Shown: piece by piece, positions 1 through 10,593 of the stretch
How positions within the stretch are numbered: position 1 is the first letter of the stretch
How the letters are laid out: the number at the start of each line of letters is the position of its first letter
Assembly (NCBI GenBank): GCA_015832175.1
Contig: WJXW01000006.1
Coordinates: forward strand, 1,488,001 to 1,552,000
Reading direction: 5' to 3'
DNA length: 64,000 nt
DNA from: Paraphaeosphaeria minitans
Taxonomy: Eukaryota > Ascomycota > Dothideomycetes > Pleosporales > Didymosphaeriaceae
Translations under genes and position numbers: made by a program
The notes under the pieces: generated by a model
Told to the model about the DNA's origin: nothing
The model's database searches: none
The model's input: only the letters and a program-made list of their open reading frames with translations

Positions 1-1
1 T

Positions 2-629
2 TCGTCCAAGAAACGAAACAGTGTCACTTCAACTTTGATCAGCCCTGCTCTACGACCCAAGATCTCCCCTAGCATCAAACCCTTACTTCCCGATGGCTGT
101 AAGTATCCATTCAATGCCACTGTCGTTGATGCTATACTGACACCATTCAGCCGTCTCCGGTGACACCCACGCCCTACTTCTGGCCTCCAAGTCGAATTAT
201 CAGAACATCCTCGACGGTACCGTGGTCCCTGGAGTTTCGTACCCAACATCACTGTCCACGAACTTGACATCAAAACGTACCTCGCACAAGATCGCCGAAC
301 AGGGCCGGCGAAATCGCATCAACACGGCACTGCAAGAGATGCAAGCGCTCGTACCATCACCACACCTAGGTGCCAAGGAAAGCAAGAGCCCAGAGAGCAT
401 GACTGCTGCACAGTTGAACAACTCGAAAGCGGCCAAGGTCGAGTCCGCTATCGATTACATCAAAGCTCTCCAGGCACAGTGCTCGGAAAAAGACAAACAG
501 CTGGACAAGAAAGACCAAGAGCTGCAAGCTCTACGCAAGGAGCTGGCCGCCCTCAAACGATCTAGCTCAACCGGAGGAGCATCGAGCGCAGATACGGCGC
601 TGCAGTCGACCGAACAGGATGCCACGTGA
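2..629 (+). CDS. PHO4/NUC-1-type bHLH transcription factor, C-terminal part
   Basis: This is the 3' part of a gene that begins before the window. Two exons are visible: 2-98 and 151-629. The 52-bp intron starts GTAAGT and ends CAG, and joining them keeps one frame. The protein has a conserved stretch before the DNA-binding domain, then a bHLH whose basic helix reads KRTSHKIAEQGRRNRIN, with the His, Glu and Arg that contact an E-box. A loop rich in Ser, Lys and Glu follows, then helix 2 (AAKVESAIDYIKALQ) and a Lys/Gln/Glu coiled coil of about 35 residues. In the family (yeast Pho4, Neurospora NUC-1, Aspergillus PalcA) this domain activates phosphate-starvation genes through CACGTG sites. The assignment to the phosphate regulator rather than another bHLH rests on remembered similarity around the basic helix. 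The N-terminal activation region is not in the window. Confidence 0.85.
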
Positions 630-2166
630 AGAGCTACGATGCACACGATGATTATGGTTTAGATTCCCCCCCCCCGCAGTGTTTGTTGATTCTAGCGCAC
701 AACACCATCGGCACCCTGTACGGCGCATCCTGTCAGCCCCAGCGTTCGGTCGATGATTTACGGTGTTATGATGATCATGCAAAGTTCCTCTGCCAGTATC
801 GTCATTTCAGGTACCAACCCACCAACCACCAACCACCAACCACGAGTCGGAGAGAGTCGGAGCAGGTCCCTGTGCAGATTTTCATGCATACCCGCGCGCT
901 GCTTTCGCGGCGGTGGGTCGGCTGACGGCAACCCTGAAATTGCACTCTAGCGGTCGCAGCAGAACAAAACTTTTTCGCATGCGTGGAGTGGGGGCGTGGG
1001 TGAAGAGGTGGGCTTAGTGAACTCGTGGGGTGTCTTGGGGGCTGTGATTGGCTGAGACGGCACGTGATCATTCGTTGGGAGGCGGCGCGCCTTTTACGTG
1101 CGCCTGCTGGGGAGTGTCTAGATGGTGTGGGAAGCCGAGGCAAGCGCATTGATTTGCGGCGGATGCTGGTGTGGCGTGGGTGTGGGCGTAGAGTGCGCGC
1201 GTGCGTGCGTACGAGAGACGTGTACATGGCGCCTTGGATGACTGCGATGCGCACACGCAGGCAATGCAAACGTATCTAAAGTTCGGAATACCGCCTCCTC
1301 GCGGGTTCAGCAATACTGCCCTGATTCTAGTCCAGTCGTTCACTATCCAGCTGCGAACAGTCTGCGTATTTTAGGCAAGCCGCGGCAGAATGCAGCACAC
1401 ACCCCGGCGGGTTGCCACAGCACAGCTGTTTTCACACAATCGAAACATGTTCATCCGTGTCCTCCTCACCTATCCGCAGCGTTGAATCCATCTCTCTTCG
1501 AGTATTGCTTCTTTGTCTCGAACGTTCTCGTCGAAAATGCTTCTCAGTCGTATGCCAATACGTAGTCTACTTTTCTGGCGTTGTGTATTCCTCCCCCCCC
1601 CCTCCCCCCCACTCGGCTACCCGCTTCCGACCTCTCCGTAGGTACGGTAGTAGAGAGAACGAACACAAGCGGAAAGACGTCGTGGGTCAGCCGCACGCGG
1701 AAATGCAACTCTCTTTGTCCAGCAACGCATTATCTTTCTTTTCTTCTCTTCTAAGCAATGAGATTGATGTGTGAGTTGTGCGCGGTGGTTTCGGAGGGAA
1801 ATGCCGTTCATCTTGGTGTTTCGGTAGAGGGGTTCGATACGATGATGGTAGGGTAGGTACCTACTGCCTCTACATCATTTCAACTATGGTACTGCTTCTA
1901 CACATTTCGGCATGCGAGGTTTGTTTGGACTCTCGAGGAGGGGGCATGTAGATTAGCTGCCAGCGAGACGAGAATTGGGCAGGGGGAGGCTGGATGTGGC
2001 TTGGCCCGTTTAACTGCTCATGTTCATGTTCATGCTCATGAGGAACTAGTCTATTGTAACAGGAGTCATCATCGTTCGATGACCACGTCACCATTCACTC
2101 CCACAACACAGCGCCTAGTCCCCACCAGCCATCCAACCCCCTTTCCCCCCCCCCATCCTCATACCA
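630..2166. other. Intergenic region between convergent bHLH and bZIP genes
   Basis: No convincing coding region was found; open frames on both strands are short and compositionally odd. It holds three poly-C tracts (near 667-676, 1591-1608 and 2144-2152), a GT/GC-rich stretch near 1177-1212 and an imperfect TTCATG hexamer repeat at about 2018-2041. A reversed CCAAT box (ATTGG, 1047-1051) lies 10 bp from a CACGTG E-box at 1061-1066. That promoter-like pair sits between two gene 3' ends, so an unannotated transcript is possible. Confidence 0.5.
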
Positions 2167-3892
2167 TCACACAGCGCCACACCCCTCAATATCCCCCCTA
2201 AGTTCCTCCAGCCCCTCCCAGAATCTCTCTTCGACGGTCCAACTCCGCACATCGCCGTGATACCTCTCGAACAGGGGACTCGGGAGCCACCCCCCGACCG
2301 CGTCGTCGCGGTAAAAGGTATCCTCGAAGCTGAACGGCCAGTCGAAGCGCAGGAAGCGGGCGTAGTTGCGGGAGAGTTGGCTGTTGCGGAAGAGCGCATG
2401 GTGGCGGTGCACGAGGCGGTTGCGGAGGGGAGGCCACGCGAACATGTCGATGGCTATGGGGTGGGCGGTGGAAGATTGCAAGGGGCTGTCGGGGGTTACG
2501 TGAGGATTGAACGGGGAGAATAGTTGGGTGGGGGGGGGAGGAGAGGGGGAAGGGGGGCATACCTAGGACGCAGCCACGTAGGGACTTTGTCGAGTTCGGC
2601 TTGGGTGGGGTTGAGGTAGTACTGCCGACGTCGTCAGTGTCCACCAAGTAGTCTACCCACCCGCAGGGAATCGTGCAGCTTTACCTTTAGAAGCTTGAAA
2701 CTCTTGTAGCTAGCCGCCAGTCGCTCCATCTTCCCGCTCTTCGCGAACAGGAACTGGTCCACGGCTTTGAGGATCTGCAGCACCGGACTCTGTTTCCAGC
2801 TGTCGAATGTTTTCCAGCCGTCCTTGATCCCCTGGAATAGCAGTCCGGCTTCCATGCTCCAAGCAAGGTCGTGGCCTGGAAAAAGGCTGGACGCTTCTGT
2901 CGAGGACGGTGTGCGGCTTGAGAAGATTTTGCTAAACAGCTCGTTCGATTTGCGCCATATTGGGCAGACGGCGAACGAAGGTACTTGTGATGACGATGAT
3001 GATGAGGACGGTCGGTCGTCGTTCCGGTCGTTGATGTGAAGGACTAGTGGAGATGGACAGTGCCAGGCACGTCCGAATAGCTCCATTTCCTGTATAAATG
3101 GTGCGAAGGCGGCAGTTGCGGGTGACACGGGAGTCGGCATGAGAGCTTCCTCGTGTGTTGATCCGTTTGTGACATCGTCCAGTGCTAGACTCAGATCTGA
3201 TGAGGTCGGCAGAGCGACTGAGATCATGGTCATGCCATCGAGATCGACGGTCCTGGACGTTGCCGGCATAGGAGGGTTGAAGCCGAATGAAGCAGAAGGG
3301 TACTGCGCCTCGAGTGGCGTGGACTCAGGCGATGGCAACGAGGGTGGTAGTTTAGCATCGGTCGCCGCTTGCGAGTATGAGATGGAGCCTCTACGAAGTC
3401 CGGTTGAGGCCGGACCTACCGTCGACGTCAGTCATTCTATTCCCGCCAGAACATCGTGTAAGTGTGCATACCAGCATTCTCGTCCATGGGTGTATTTTCC
3501 TCGAGTCTTAGCCTTGATACACCTGCCGATGCTGGAGCGGTAGGTGTCATCTTACCAAACATCTCCCCTCCGATCACGCTCCTTACGCCGTCGATTACAT
3601 CTCTCAGTCTCTCGTTTTCCGCCCTTAACCCTTCGATCTCGTTAAGAAGACTCGCCGTTGCGCCATTCCTGTCTTGATTTCTCAAAATCTCAATCGTTCG
3701 TTCCAGCTCCGCGATGTGCGTCTTCGTCTTCTCCCTCAGCGATCTTTGCGCCTCGCGATCAATCGCTCTCTTTCTCTCCCGCCTCTCCTGCTCGCCCAAA
3801 CATGATACCTGGCGTTTGCGCTTGACGACAGGTGCAACAGAGTGAAGTGGAGCTGTAGTCGAAGCGTCACTGTCAGACCGTCGGTTCACCAT
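2167..3892 (-). CDS. bZIP transcription factor with DUF3425-like C-terminal domain
   Basis: Four exons on the minus strand: 3892-3472, 3415-2685, 2621-2563 and 2485-2167, giving about 509 residues. All three introns have GT-AG ends, and each junction restores a sensible frame. The ATG at 3892 is used; an in-frame codon a little upstream is TTG. The N-terminus has a Lys/Arg-rich basic region (RKRAIDREAQRSLREK) followed by a leucine-zipper coiled coil. The middle is Ser/Thr/Pro-rich. The C-terminus (YYLNPTQAELDKVPTWLRP, then HPIAID...WPPLRNRLV) matches the DUF3425 domain often joined to fungal bZIPs. It probably acts in the nucleus as a sequence-specific regulator; target genes are unknown. The position usually held by the invariant bZIP Asn is Asp here. 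It is convergent with the bHLH gene. Confidence 0.85.
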
Positions 3893-5179
3893 CTCTGTTT
3901 CCAATCACGGCCAAAGACAGTATGACGCATGTACGAACAAGTCGATGGTACTGAATCGCTAGGTATCACAAGGGTCTCGAACTAGGGTCGAACAAAGTCA
4001 GCTGACACCACGGAGCCCGTCCACGTTAATAGCTATCCCAACTTCGTCCGCGTGTCGTTTGACCACCTGCCCGAGAACCGCTGCCATGTATTGCCTTTGC
4101 ACACTACGGGCCCGGAACTTCGACCGTTCCATAGCCAGAATGCGGGGAAAGGGAGACGTAACCCCACCTCGATCGTCACGCTGCTTGCCGACCTCGTACT
4201 AGCACACCCGTGCCAGCAATGAAGACAAGGACGAGTCATGTGACCAAGGCGCGCCGGGCAATGGTGGGCTGACCAAGGTTGGACGATCCTCCAATTATGT
4301 CGGATGGGGGATCACCGGCAATCTTCGGGGACAAGCGGGGTGAGGGCCAGAGGCCGGATGCGAATGGTCCAAATCTCCAAAGATCCCTCTAGCTTTTAAC
4401 ATACTGTGTATCTAGGTATGCTCTGGAGCCGCTGCGGGAGTGTTCGTGTACCTACGGTAGCCCCGGCAATTCGACTGAGTTGATTCGGAACGCTGGAAAG
4501 GGTTCCAGGGACGGTCGCAGGAATCTGCACGCGACGAAATTCAGGGTTCCTTGAGGTGTCCCATCTGATCGGGATGTCTGCGCAGCTATTTGCATATAGG
4601 TAGCTTACCTAGGTAGATGCCTACTCGAAGTGTGCGGAGTTGCCCGTTTTGGGGATTCATACGATATAGAAGACTACCTACCTACTACGCCCGTATCCGC
4701 CCACCTTCACGAATCACGACCGTCACGGGTTTCCCAAGGAGTTGCAAATGTCACCGAGGCCGGTTTTTGTTTCCGGATGACATTGATACCTACGAGCGCG
4801 AGTCATGTATACCTACCTACCTGTAGGGATAGATGGCCGAACTATCATCCGTGTACGTTATTGTGGACAACCATCCCGGCGGTATGTTGCCACCGTGCAT
4901 TCGACAGCGCTACCCAGGCTTGCTGTATTTTTTTACCAAATGATTTGGATCATAAGAATGACAAACAAATGTCCGAGTGCGTTGCGCGATGAAGACAAAG
5001 AACCGTCTCTGCCAGGGCATTGCTTGGAATCCCGAAGGCTGCGTAGATCGTTCTTGTAAACTAGACACTAGACCCCACAGATACCGGTCCAAAGGGGCTG
5101 CGTACTATGAAAGGATAGATAGCCCAAACATACATCGCAGGATCTCTGAAGCTTGTCTTCTTAAGCGGCAGTGTGCTAT
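3893..5179. other. Intergenic region with dispersed TACCTAGGTA-type motifs
   Basis: No convincing gene was found. The region is upstream of the bZIP gene and downstream of the enoyl-CoA hydratase gene, so it should hold the bZIP promoter. It contains several short variants of a TACCTACC/CCTAGGTA motif, near 4449-4458, 4597-4622, 4675-4688 and 4808-4825, which recur in other intergenic parts of the window. Open frames here are short and overlap one another on both strands. Confidence 0.5.
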
Positions 5180-6153
5180 CTACAGCTTACTAGCCTTCCA
5201 CTCGGGCTTCCTCTTCTCCGCAAACGCCTTCAACCCCTCCAGCGCATTCTCTCCTGTGCTCAGATCCCGCTCAAACCTCTCGATGACCAACTGTGTAGCC
5301 CGTTCAACGCTTCCCTGCTCCCACGACTCCTTCAACGCCGCCCTCGTTACGATCGCTGCATCGGGACTGATAGCCGCGATGTCATTGGCAAGTTTGAGCG
5401 CTTCGTCTACGACCGTGTCGGGAGAGGGTGAGATGCGGTTGACAAGGTTGAGTTCCTTTGCACGTTGCGCGGTTATAGGGCGGCCGGTCAGTGCCATCTC
5501 GGAAGCGATTGGTAGTCCCACGTTGCGAACAAGACGAGGTGGGCCACCAGCACCGGCAAAGATGCCGCGAAGGGCTTCAGGGAGACCGAAAGTCGCTGTT
5601 GGGGAGGCGACTACCATGTCGCTAAGTGTATCCGTCAGCGTATTATATCCTCGATATCACTCAACCCGGTCCCTGTGATCCTGGAGACTCCTGCTGCTCC
5701 GCCCCCCACCCAACCGCGATGACGAAAAATCAGCATTGCTTACCAGCCCAACACAATCTCAAACCCGCCACCGAGCGCGAACCCATTCACCGCCGCAATG
5801 ATCGGCTTCTTGCCCGCCCTCCTGCTAAGCCCGCCGAAACCGCTCAGCGGGTGTCTCTGCTTCGCGACATCCTTCTCAACCGTGCCTTCTCTAATCTTCC
5901 CCAACTCGATCAAGTCCTGTCCTGCGCAGAACGCCTTCCTGCCCGCGCCTGTGACGATAGCTACGCGGAGATTCGGCTCGCGGTCGAACCAGTCGAAGAC
6001 TTGACCCATTTCAGTGTGTCCGGAAAAGGGTATACTGTTCATTTGGCGCTCGCGGTTTATCGTGACGAGGAGGATATACGGGGCGGGATAGGTGAGGAGG
6101 ACGTGCGATGTGGGCGGGGGTTGTGTTGCGGGTTTGAGGATCGTGGAAGCCAT
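5180..6153 (-). CDS. Peroxisomal enoyl-CoA hydratase/isomerase (crotonase) family protein
   Basis: Two exons, 6153-5744 and 5621-5180, code for 283 residues. The intron is GT-AG, and the junction recreates the crotonase segment LGCDMVVAS. The start is an ATG in a CCATGG context. The fold is shown by RKAFCAGQDL (oxyanion-hole region), AAVNGFALGGGFEIVLGCDM around residues 118-137, and FGLPEALRGIFAGAGGPPRL. The likely reaction is hydration or isomerisation of enoyl-CoA esters in fatty-acid or related acyl-CoA breakdown. The last residues are ASKL, a canonical PTS1, so peroxisomal import is expected. The exact substrate cannot be read from sequence; carnitinyl-CoA dehydratase-like and general hydratase roles are both possible. 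Confidence 0.9.
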
Positions 6154-6815
6154 GGTGGAGGTTGTATAGATGAGGCTATGTGGTACTTGAAGATAACGTA
6201 GCGGAGGGGCGATTAGGTAAATTTATGCACTTTTTAGAATTTAAGGAACGGACACGCCGTTTGTTGGTGAGTATTACATTGTGGCGTGGTGAGATGGATA
6301 AGTACATGCGCAGCTCCCCGTGTTGGACGTTGGACCGAGGTCCACGCCTACCCCCGGATTACTGCTCCGAACTAACGTGATACCTCCGAAAGGATAGGGA
6401 GCGGTGGCACTGTGACGACTTGAAAGACAGAGCTGAGATGGTCGTTAGCCGTTGTTTGGAATTTTCTTGAAGTCCAGATGTCGATTTCAGCCCCTTCATT
6501 AGATGTCACTGGAAGTCTACTTGAACACATCTACCATCTCCGGCAGTTCGATCAGAAGAACGCGTCCGCAGCCATTCCCACCTCCTATAAAAAAAGACAC
6601 CCACAAAAATTCACGCAGCAAACGCAAACATTACCAACCACGTCAACATTACTATACGTAGAAGACTCAGATGTACCTACACCGACCTCCCCACACCATC
6701 CCTCTCCTCTCCTCTCTTCCCAAAGTAAAAAAAAACGAGTGCACATGGTATCTCAGAAAGCAAACGCTAAAACGCCCTCGACAGCCAAACCGTTGAAGTA
6801 GGAAAACCTCCCATT
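6154..6815. other. Intergenic region upstream of the hydratase; plus-strand TATA-like site
   Basis: This holds the promoter side of the hydratase gene (6154 rightward) and the 3' side of the MARVEL-like gene. A plus-strand TATAAA lies at 6586-6591, followed by A/C-rich leader-like sequence, a CT-rich tract near 6700-6720 and a 9-base A run. An 18-codon ORF starts at the ATG at 6746. I found no convincing larger gene. Confidence 0.4.
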
Positions 6816-8080
6816 TCACATGGCCGTTCCCTTGCCCTTGCCGTTGTACGGATATCCATCATACCCGTGCTGTCCCTGCGGCGCGACCCCCGCGTACGCC
6901 ACGCTCTCATGCTGTACCTGGTCCGGCGGCGGAAAGTACGTCTGCTGTGGTGGAGAGTACGTCTGCTGGGGCGGTGAATACATCTGCTGCTGAACTGACG
7001 AGTATGTCTGCTGCTGGGGCGGCGCCATCATGGGGCTCCGCGGCTGCGCGTAGTGCTCTTGGTGGGCCTGCGGGATCTGGGCTCCCTGCAGCTGGTTGAA
7101 GGCCGTGGTGCGCGGCGTGGCAGGGACTTTGGCCCAAGGCGCATGACCCGTCGTGGCGCCCGGCGTGCGCGGAAGCTGTTGCAGCTCCCACATGTGCTGC
7201 CACTGGTCCTCGGCGGTCATCTCCTGGTCGTAGGGGGAGGACGCGTAGAGCTCTTTCTCGGCTTTCCTTTCGGCGATCTTGGAGTCGCGGGCGGCGCGGG
7301 CTTCAGGGGTGGGGATGAGGGACCAGATGGAGAGGATGATGAAGATGGCGTAGGTGATGCTGGAGGTAGAGTGTGAGTGGTTTGTTGGTGTGTGGGAGAG
7401 GGGGTGGTGGAATGCTTACAGCATGATGACGGAGACAGCAAAGGCGGATTTGGCTTGCATGCAGTAGCCGCGCTCCCGCTTGTCGCTCACGATGTTGCAG
7501 CTCTTGGTGATGTACCACGGGGCGCCCTTGTTCTGGTGGGCGGGATCGACGGTGTCGGGCGCGGTTTGGATATACAGCGAAGCGGCCCAGAGTGCGGTGA
7601 GGGAGACATGGAGGATGAGAGAGAGTATGGGATAGAAGACGTGCAGGAGCCAGAGAGCGGATTTGATAAGGTAGAAGAAGGTGCATACGACGCCGATGTA
7701 CATGTTGTAATTGGTGTTCCTGGGTGTCTGTTAGTGGCTATGCCTCTTACATCTCCTACATTGATGCGTGGAATGATCCTTTTGATCGTCGGAAAGGCGG
7801 CAGGTCGGGCTTATAAGAATATGAGATGTGGTACTGACAGACTGCTCCACACCATGGGGATCTCCATCTCCTGGTAGTTGTAGGCGGCATAGGCGACTTG
7901 CGAAGGATCGCTGTTGAAGCCCATTTCTCCGCCCACGCGCCATAGCACCGTGCGGTATGTGTTGGGTGCAGCGATGCCGAAGAGGGCCAGATTGGCCACT
8001 GTGAAGGGGAATTCAAATAGGATGAGGCCGAGCACGAGCTTTGGCATGCGCCATTTGCGCGGGAGGAAATAGCGACCCAT
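6816..8080 (-). CDS. Four-helix MARVEL-like membrane protein with Pro/Gln/Tyr-rich tail
   Basis: Three exons, 8080-7839, 7719-7420 and 7359-6816, code for 361 residues. The splice sites are GT-AG, with GTCAGT as the first donor. Four hydrophobic segments are visible at about residues 14-37, 87-105, 108-130 and 168-195. This gives the topology of the fungal MARVEL-type membrane proteins, with the conserved loop YITKSCNIV and a Cys. After the last helix comes a cytosolic tail with a charged stretch (AERKAEKEL) and a low-complexity Gln/Pro/Tyr region with repeated SPPQQTY units. The family is associated with membrane apposition and trafficking, but no specific function is known for this member. 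The start is the ATG at 8080, immediately before the first helix. Confidence 0.75.
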
Positions 8081-9145
8081 GGCGACAGAAGTGGTGGCGA
8101 GGGCGGGATCTCAAGATGCGGCGGGGGCAGCTGGGGCAGCTGGGGCGAAGCAGATGGGGGCTATGTCATGTAGCATGCGCTCACCGCTCACCGCTCGTCG
8201 CTGTCGTCGATGATGGCGTCGCACAGGGCTCGTCGCACTCGTCCAGACTTCAGAATGGAATTGCACGACAGTTCCAAGGCTCGCAGGGCCACGGCACCTT
8301 TTAACAAAGCTGCGCTCAGCGGAAGCCGGGGGCGAGCCAGAGCCAGAGCCACAGCCAGCAACAAGGCGCCTGTAGCCGCTGAGTGCTTGTTCGTCTCTGC
8401 GCCATCACAAGGCGGCGTGGCGCCAACAAGCCAATGGGACCTCGCAGCCGCCTTGTCCGCTCTGCACCATCCCTGCCCGCCGCAGTGCTTGCCTGCAGAT
8501 GGCACAGGCAGACATTCGTGCAGATGCAGAAGGTCAATATATCTTGCCATGGCCATTGGATTGGACAAAGTCGGGGAGCAATGCAAGATAATGGATGGCG
8601 TCGTCGTGCGGTACCTTGGTGCAAAGCGTGAACTGTGCCGCCCCCGCGCCCGCGCGCAAAGTAGTGGACCACATTGTGGACTAGATACCATGTCAGCCAG
8701 GGTGACAATGGGATGAGCGTTGAGAGAGAGATGCACATTGTGAGTAGTCGGGCGCTTAGGTGTAATGATGCAATGCGAATGCCCTCCCAATAGCGTCTCC
8801 ATCTCACCAACAGTCCACTATCTACGTGCCAGCGCCAGGCCAGAGATTGGACTCGTGCATGCTGGACCACTACACCTTCGACATGAGCTCGACCTCAGCA
8901 TACAACGCCCGGCGTCCCTCACACACTACCTATGCTGTTCTTGCCCTTGAGCACCACATCCGCCAAGCCGCTGATAGGTGCCATCACGACTTCGAAGCAA
9001 TCTTCGCCATCACAACCTACCCGCCAATTCTCTCGCGAAGTCCATCTTCATCGCACCTTTGAATCGCACCTTTGGATCGCGCATCTTGTGTTAGTGCGTG
9101 GCGTTTCCATCTTGGGTACCACCATGTCCCGGCGGTTTGGGCTCG
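8081..9145. other. Intergenic region, promoter side of the MARVEL-like gene
   Basis: This lies between the start of the MARVEL-like gene and the 3' end of the oxidoreductase gene. Overlapping open frames occur on both strands (8188-8870), but they have no recognisable motifs, skewed composition and no supporting splice pattern. I see no RNA gene or long repeat. Confidence 0.4.
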
Positions 9146-10283
9146 TTACCACCACTTCTCGCAGAATACCCGCTCTGCATCTACGTGTCGTTGCTTCTGC
9201 AGCCAGTCCACAATCGTATCCGTCATCTCCGTCGGCCCGCAGACGTAGAATACCGTGCCTTGGGCTTCATCCGCATTGCCTACAGCACTTGCCAACGCAG
9301 TATCGTCAATACGATGCGTCCAAGCGGTAACGGGCACTTCCGTGTCCGACTGTATTTGCGGTAGTGTGAGCGACATTAGCGGATGGATGGGCTCGTCATT
9401 GCGGCGATTCAAGGGCGCACCGTCCCAGGTTCCCGTGAGGAAAAGCTCTATACAGTTCTTGGTCGAGTGCGTTCGCGGTTTCCGGAACAGGTCGAGTAGT
9501 CTGGTGAGGAACAGGACCTCTTCGGGCTGAGTGTCGCTCGAGGGCACTTTGGACGAGTATAATATGCGGACCTCAGGTTCCACTTCCTGCTCGTTGATAT
9601 GCGACAGCATCGACACGAGTGGACTACCGTCAACGTCAGTGCAACCGAGCACCGTACGCTCGGGCGGATGCTTACTTGATCCCCACACCACCTGCAATGA
9701 AGACGGCGCGCTTGATGGTCGCATAGTCGATACTGGGCGGTGGCCAGACAAAACTGCCGCCGACTCTGACCTTGACCTCCTTGCCTATTATTTCCTCGGG
9801 CGACTGCCACAGCCACGCTGCAGGTGGGTTGTCAGGGCTCTTCTGCACAGCGAGTTCAAGAAAAGGCTTGTGCTCTGGATCGTCCGGCCTGGTTCTAGCC
9901 TGGCTAGGAGTGGATGTCAAGGTGAAGCCTCCGGCCTTTTCGATGCCGGGAACGTGGACGTCGAGCCATTGGCCTGGTTGGAACTTCGCCCATCAGTGAC
10001 CGTCGAGAACAGCAGGGGGGTTCGCGGATACGTTGAACGTGTCTTGCTCCCCGAGAGCAAACTTGAACGTTTTTATGCGGTTGTTGACGGGCGCGACGGT
10101 CTCAATGGTCACCGAGTAGAGGCCCTCATCGCGAGGCTCGGCTGCTGTTCTCTCTTCATGGCTGAGGCTTGCTGCTTTTGCTCTGGAACGCGTCTGGACC
10201 ATGCTGCTCAGTGAAGGCGCGTGTAGTGTGGGAGGGAGGGGATTACAACGGCGCGGGAGTGTTCGAAACGGCCGTGCGAGCAT
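9146..10283 (-). CDS. FAD-binding FR-type / NAD-binding oxidoreductase (OXNAD1-like)
   Basis: Three exons, 10283-10032, 9983-9676 and 9623-9146, code for 345 residues. The introns are 48 and 52 bp, GT-AG and in frame. The ATG at 10283 is the first in frame. The N-terminus (MLARPFRTLPRRC...) is Arg-rich with no acidic residues and looks like a mitochondrial presequence. The FAD-binding barrel shows FQPGQWLDVHVPG and GGFTLTSTP. The NAD-binding part shows FIAGGVGINPLVSMLSHI and VFYVCGPTEMTDTI, and the protein ends FCEKWW. This is the ferredoxin-NADP+ reductase superfamily, with the layout of OXNAD1-type proteins. The electron acceptor is unknown. It is divergently transcribed from the lipase gene. 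Confidence 0.85.
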
Positions 10284-10593
10284 TACAGTTGGCAAGCGCG
10301 GCAGGGATGTTAGTGAAGAGTCTGCGGTGGGGTTTTGAGGGGCACGACATGTTCCAGGGTGGGCACTCTCTGATGACGCACTTCTTGGCGGTGTGCCTAA
10401 CCCGCTTTGGGGCTATCCTCGGCTCGTTCCGTGAGCTTTCCTCCCTCCAGCTGCAGCTCGCCGACGACCGACGACCGACGCCCGACGACCTGACGCTCTT
10501 GTACCATTTCTTGTATGATTGTTGGTTGCTCGTGAATTGTAGCCGTGATACCCCCTTTGTCTCATCGTGCCTTTTTCCTTGCCTCGATTCATA
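10284..10593. promoter_or_regulatory. Shared divergent promoter of the oxidoreductase and lipase genes
   Basis: The two start codons are 310 bp apart and point away from each other, so the regulatory sequence must be shared or overlapping. A short CGACGACCGACGACCGACG repeat lies near 10459-10490. No TATA box is evident. Confidence 0.5.

Noticed and set aside
802..1343. Overlapping minus-strand frames of 91-155 codons
   Set aside because: Arg/His/Ser/Pro-rich with no motif; these are the complement of a GT/GC-rich noncoding stretch.
8188..8870. Frames of 168-204 codons on both strands downstream of 8180
   Set aside because: Mutually overlapping, with no motif or splice signals and no similarity recognised.
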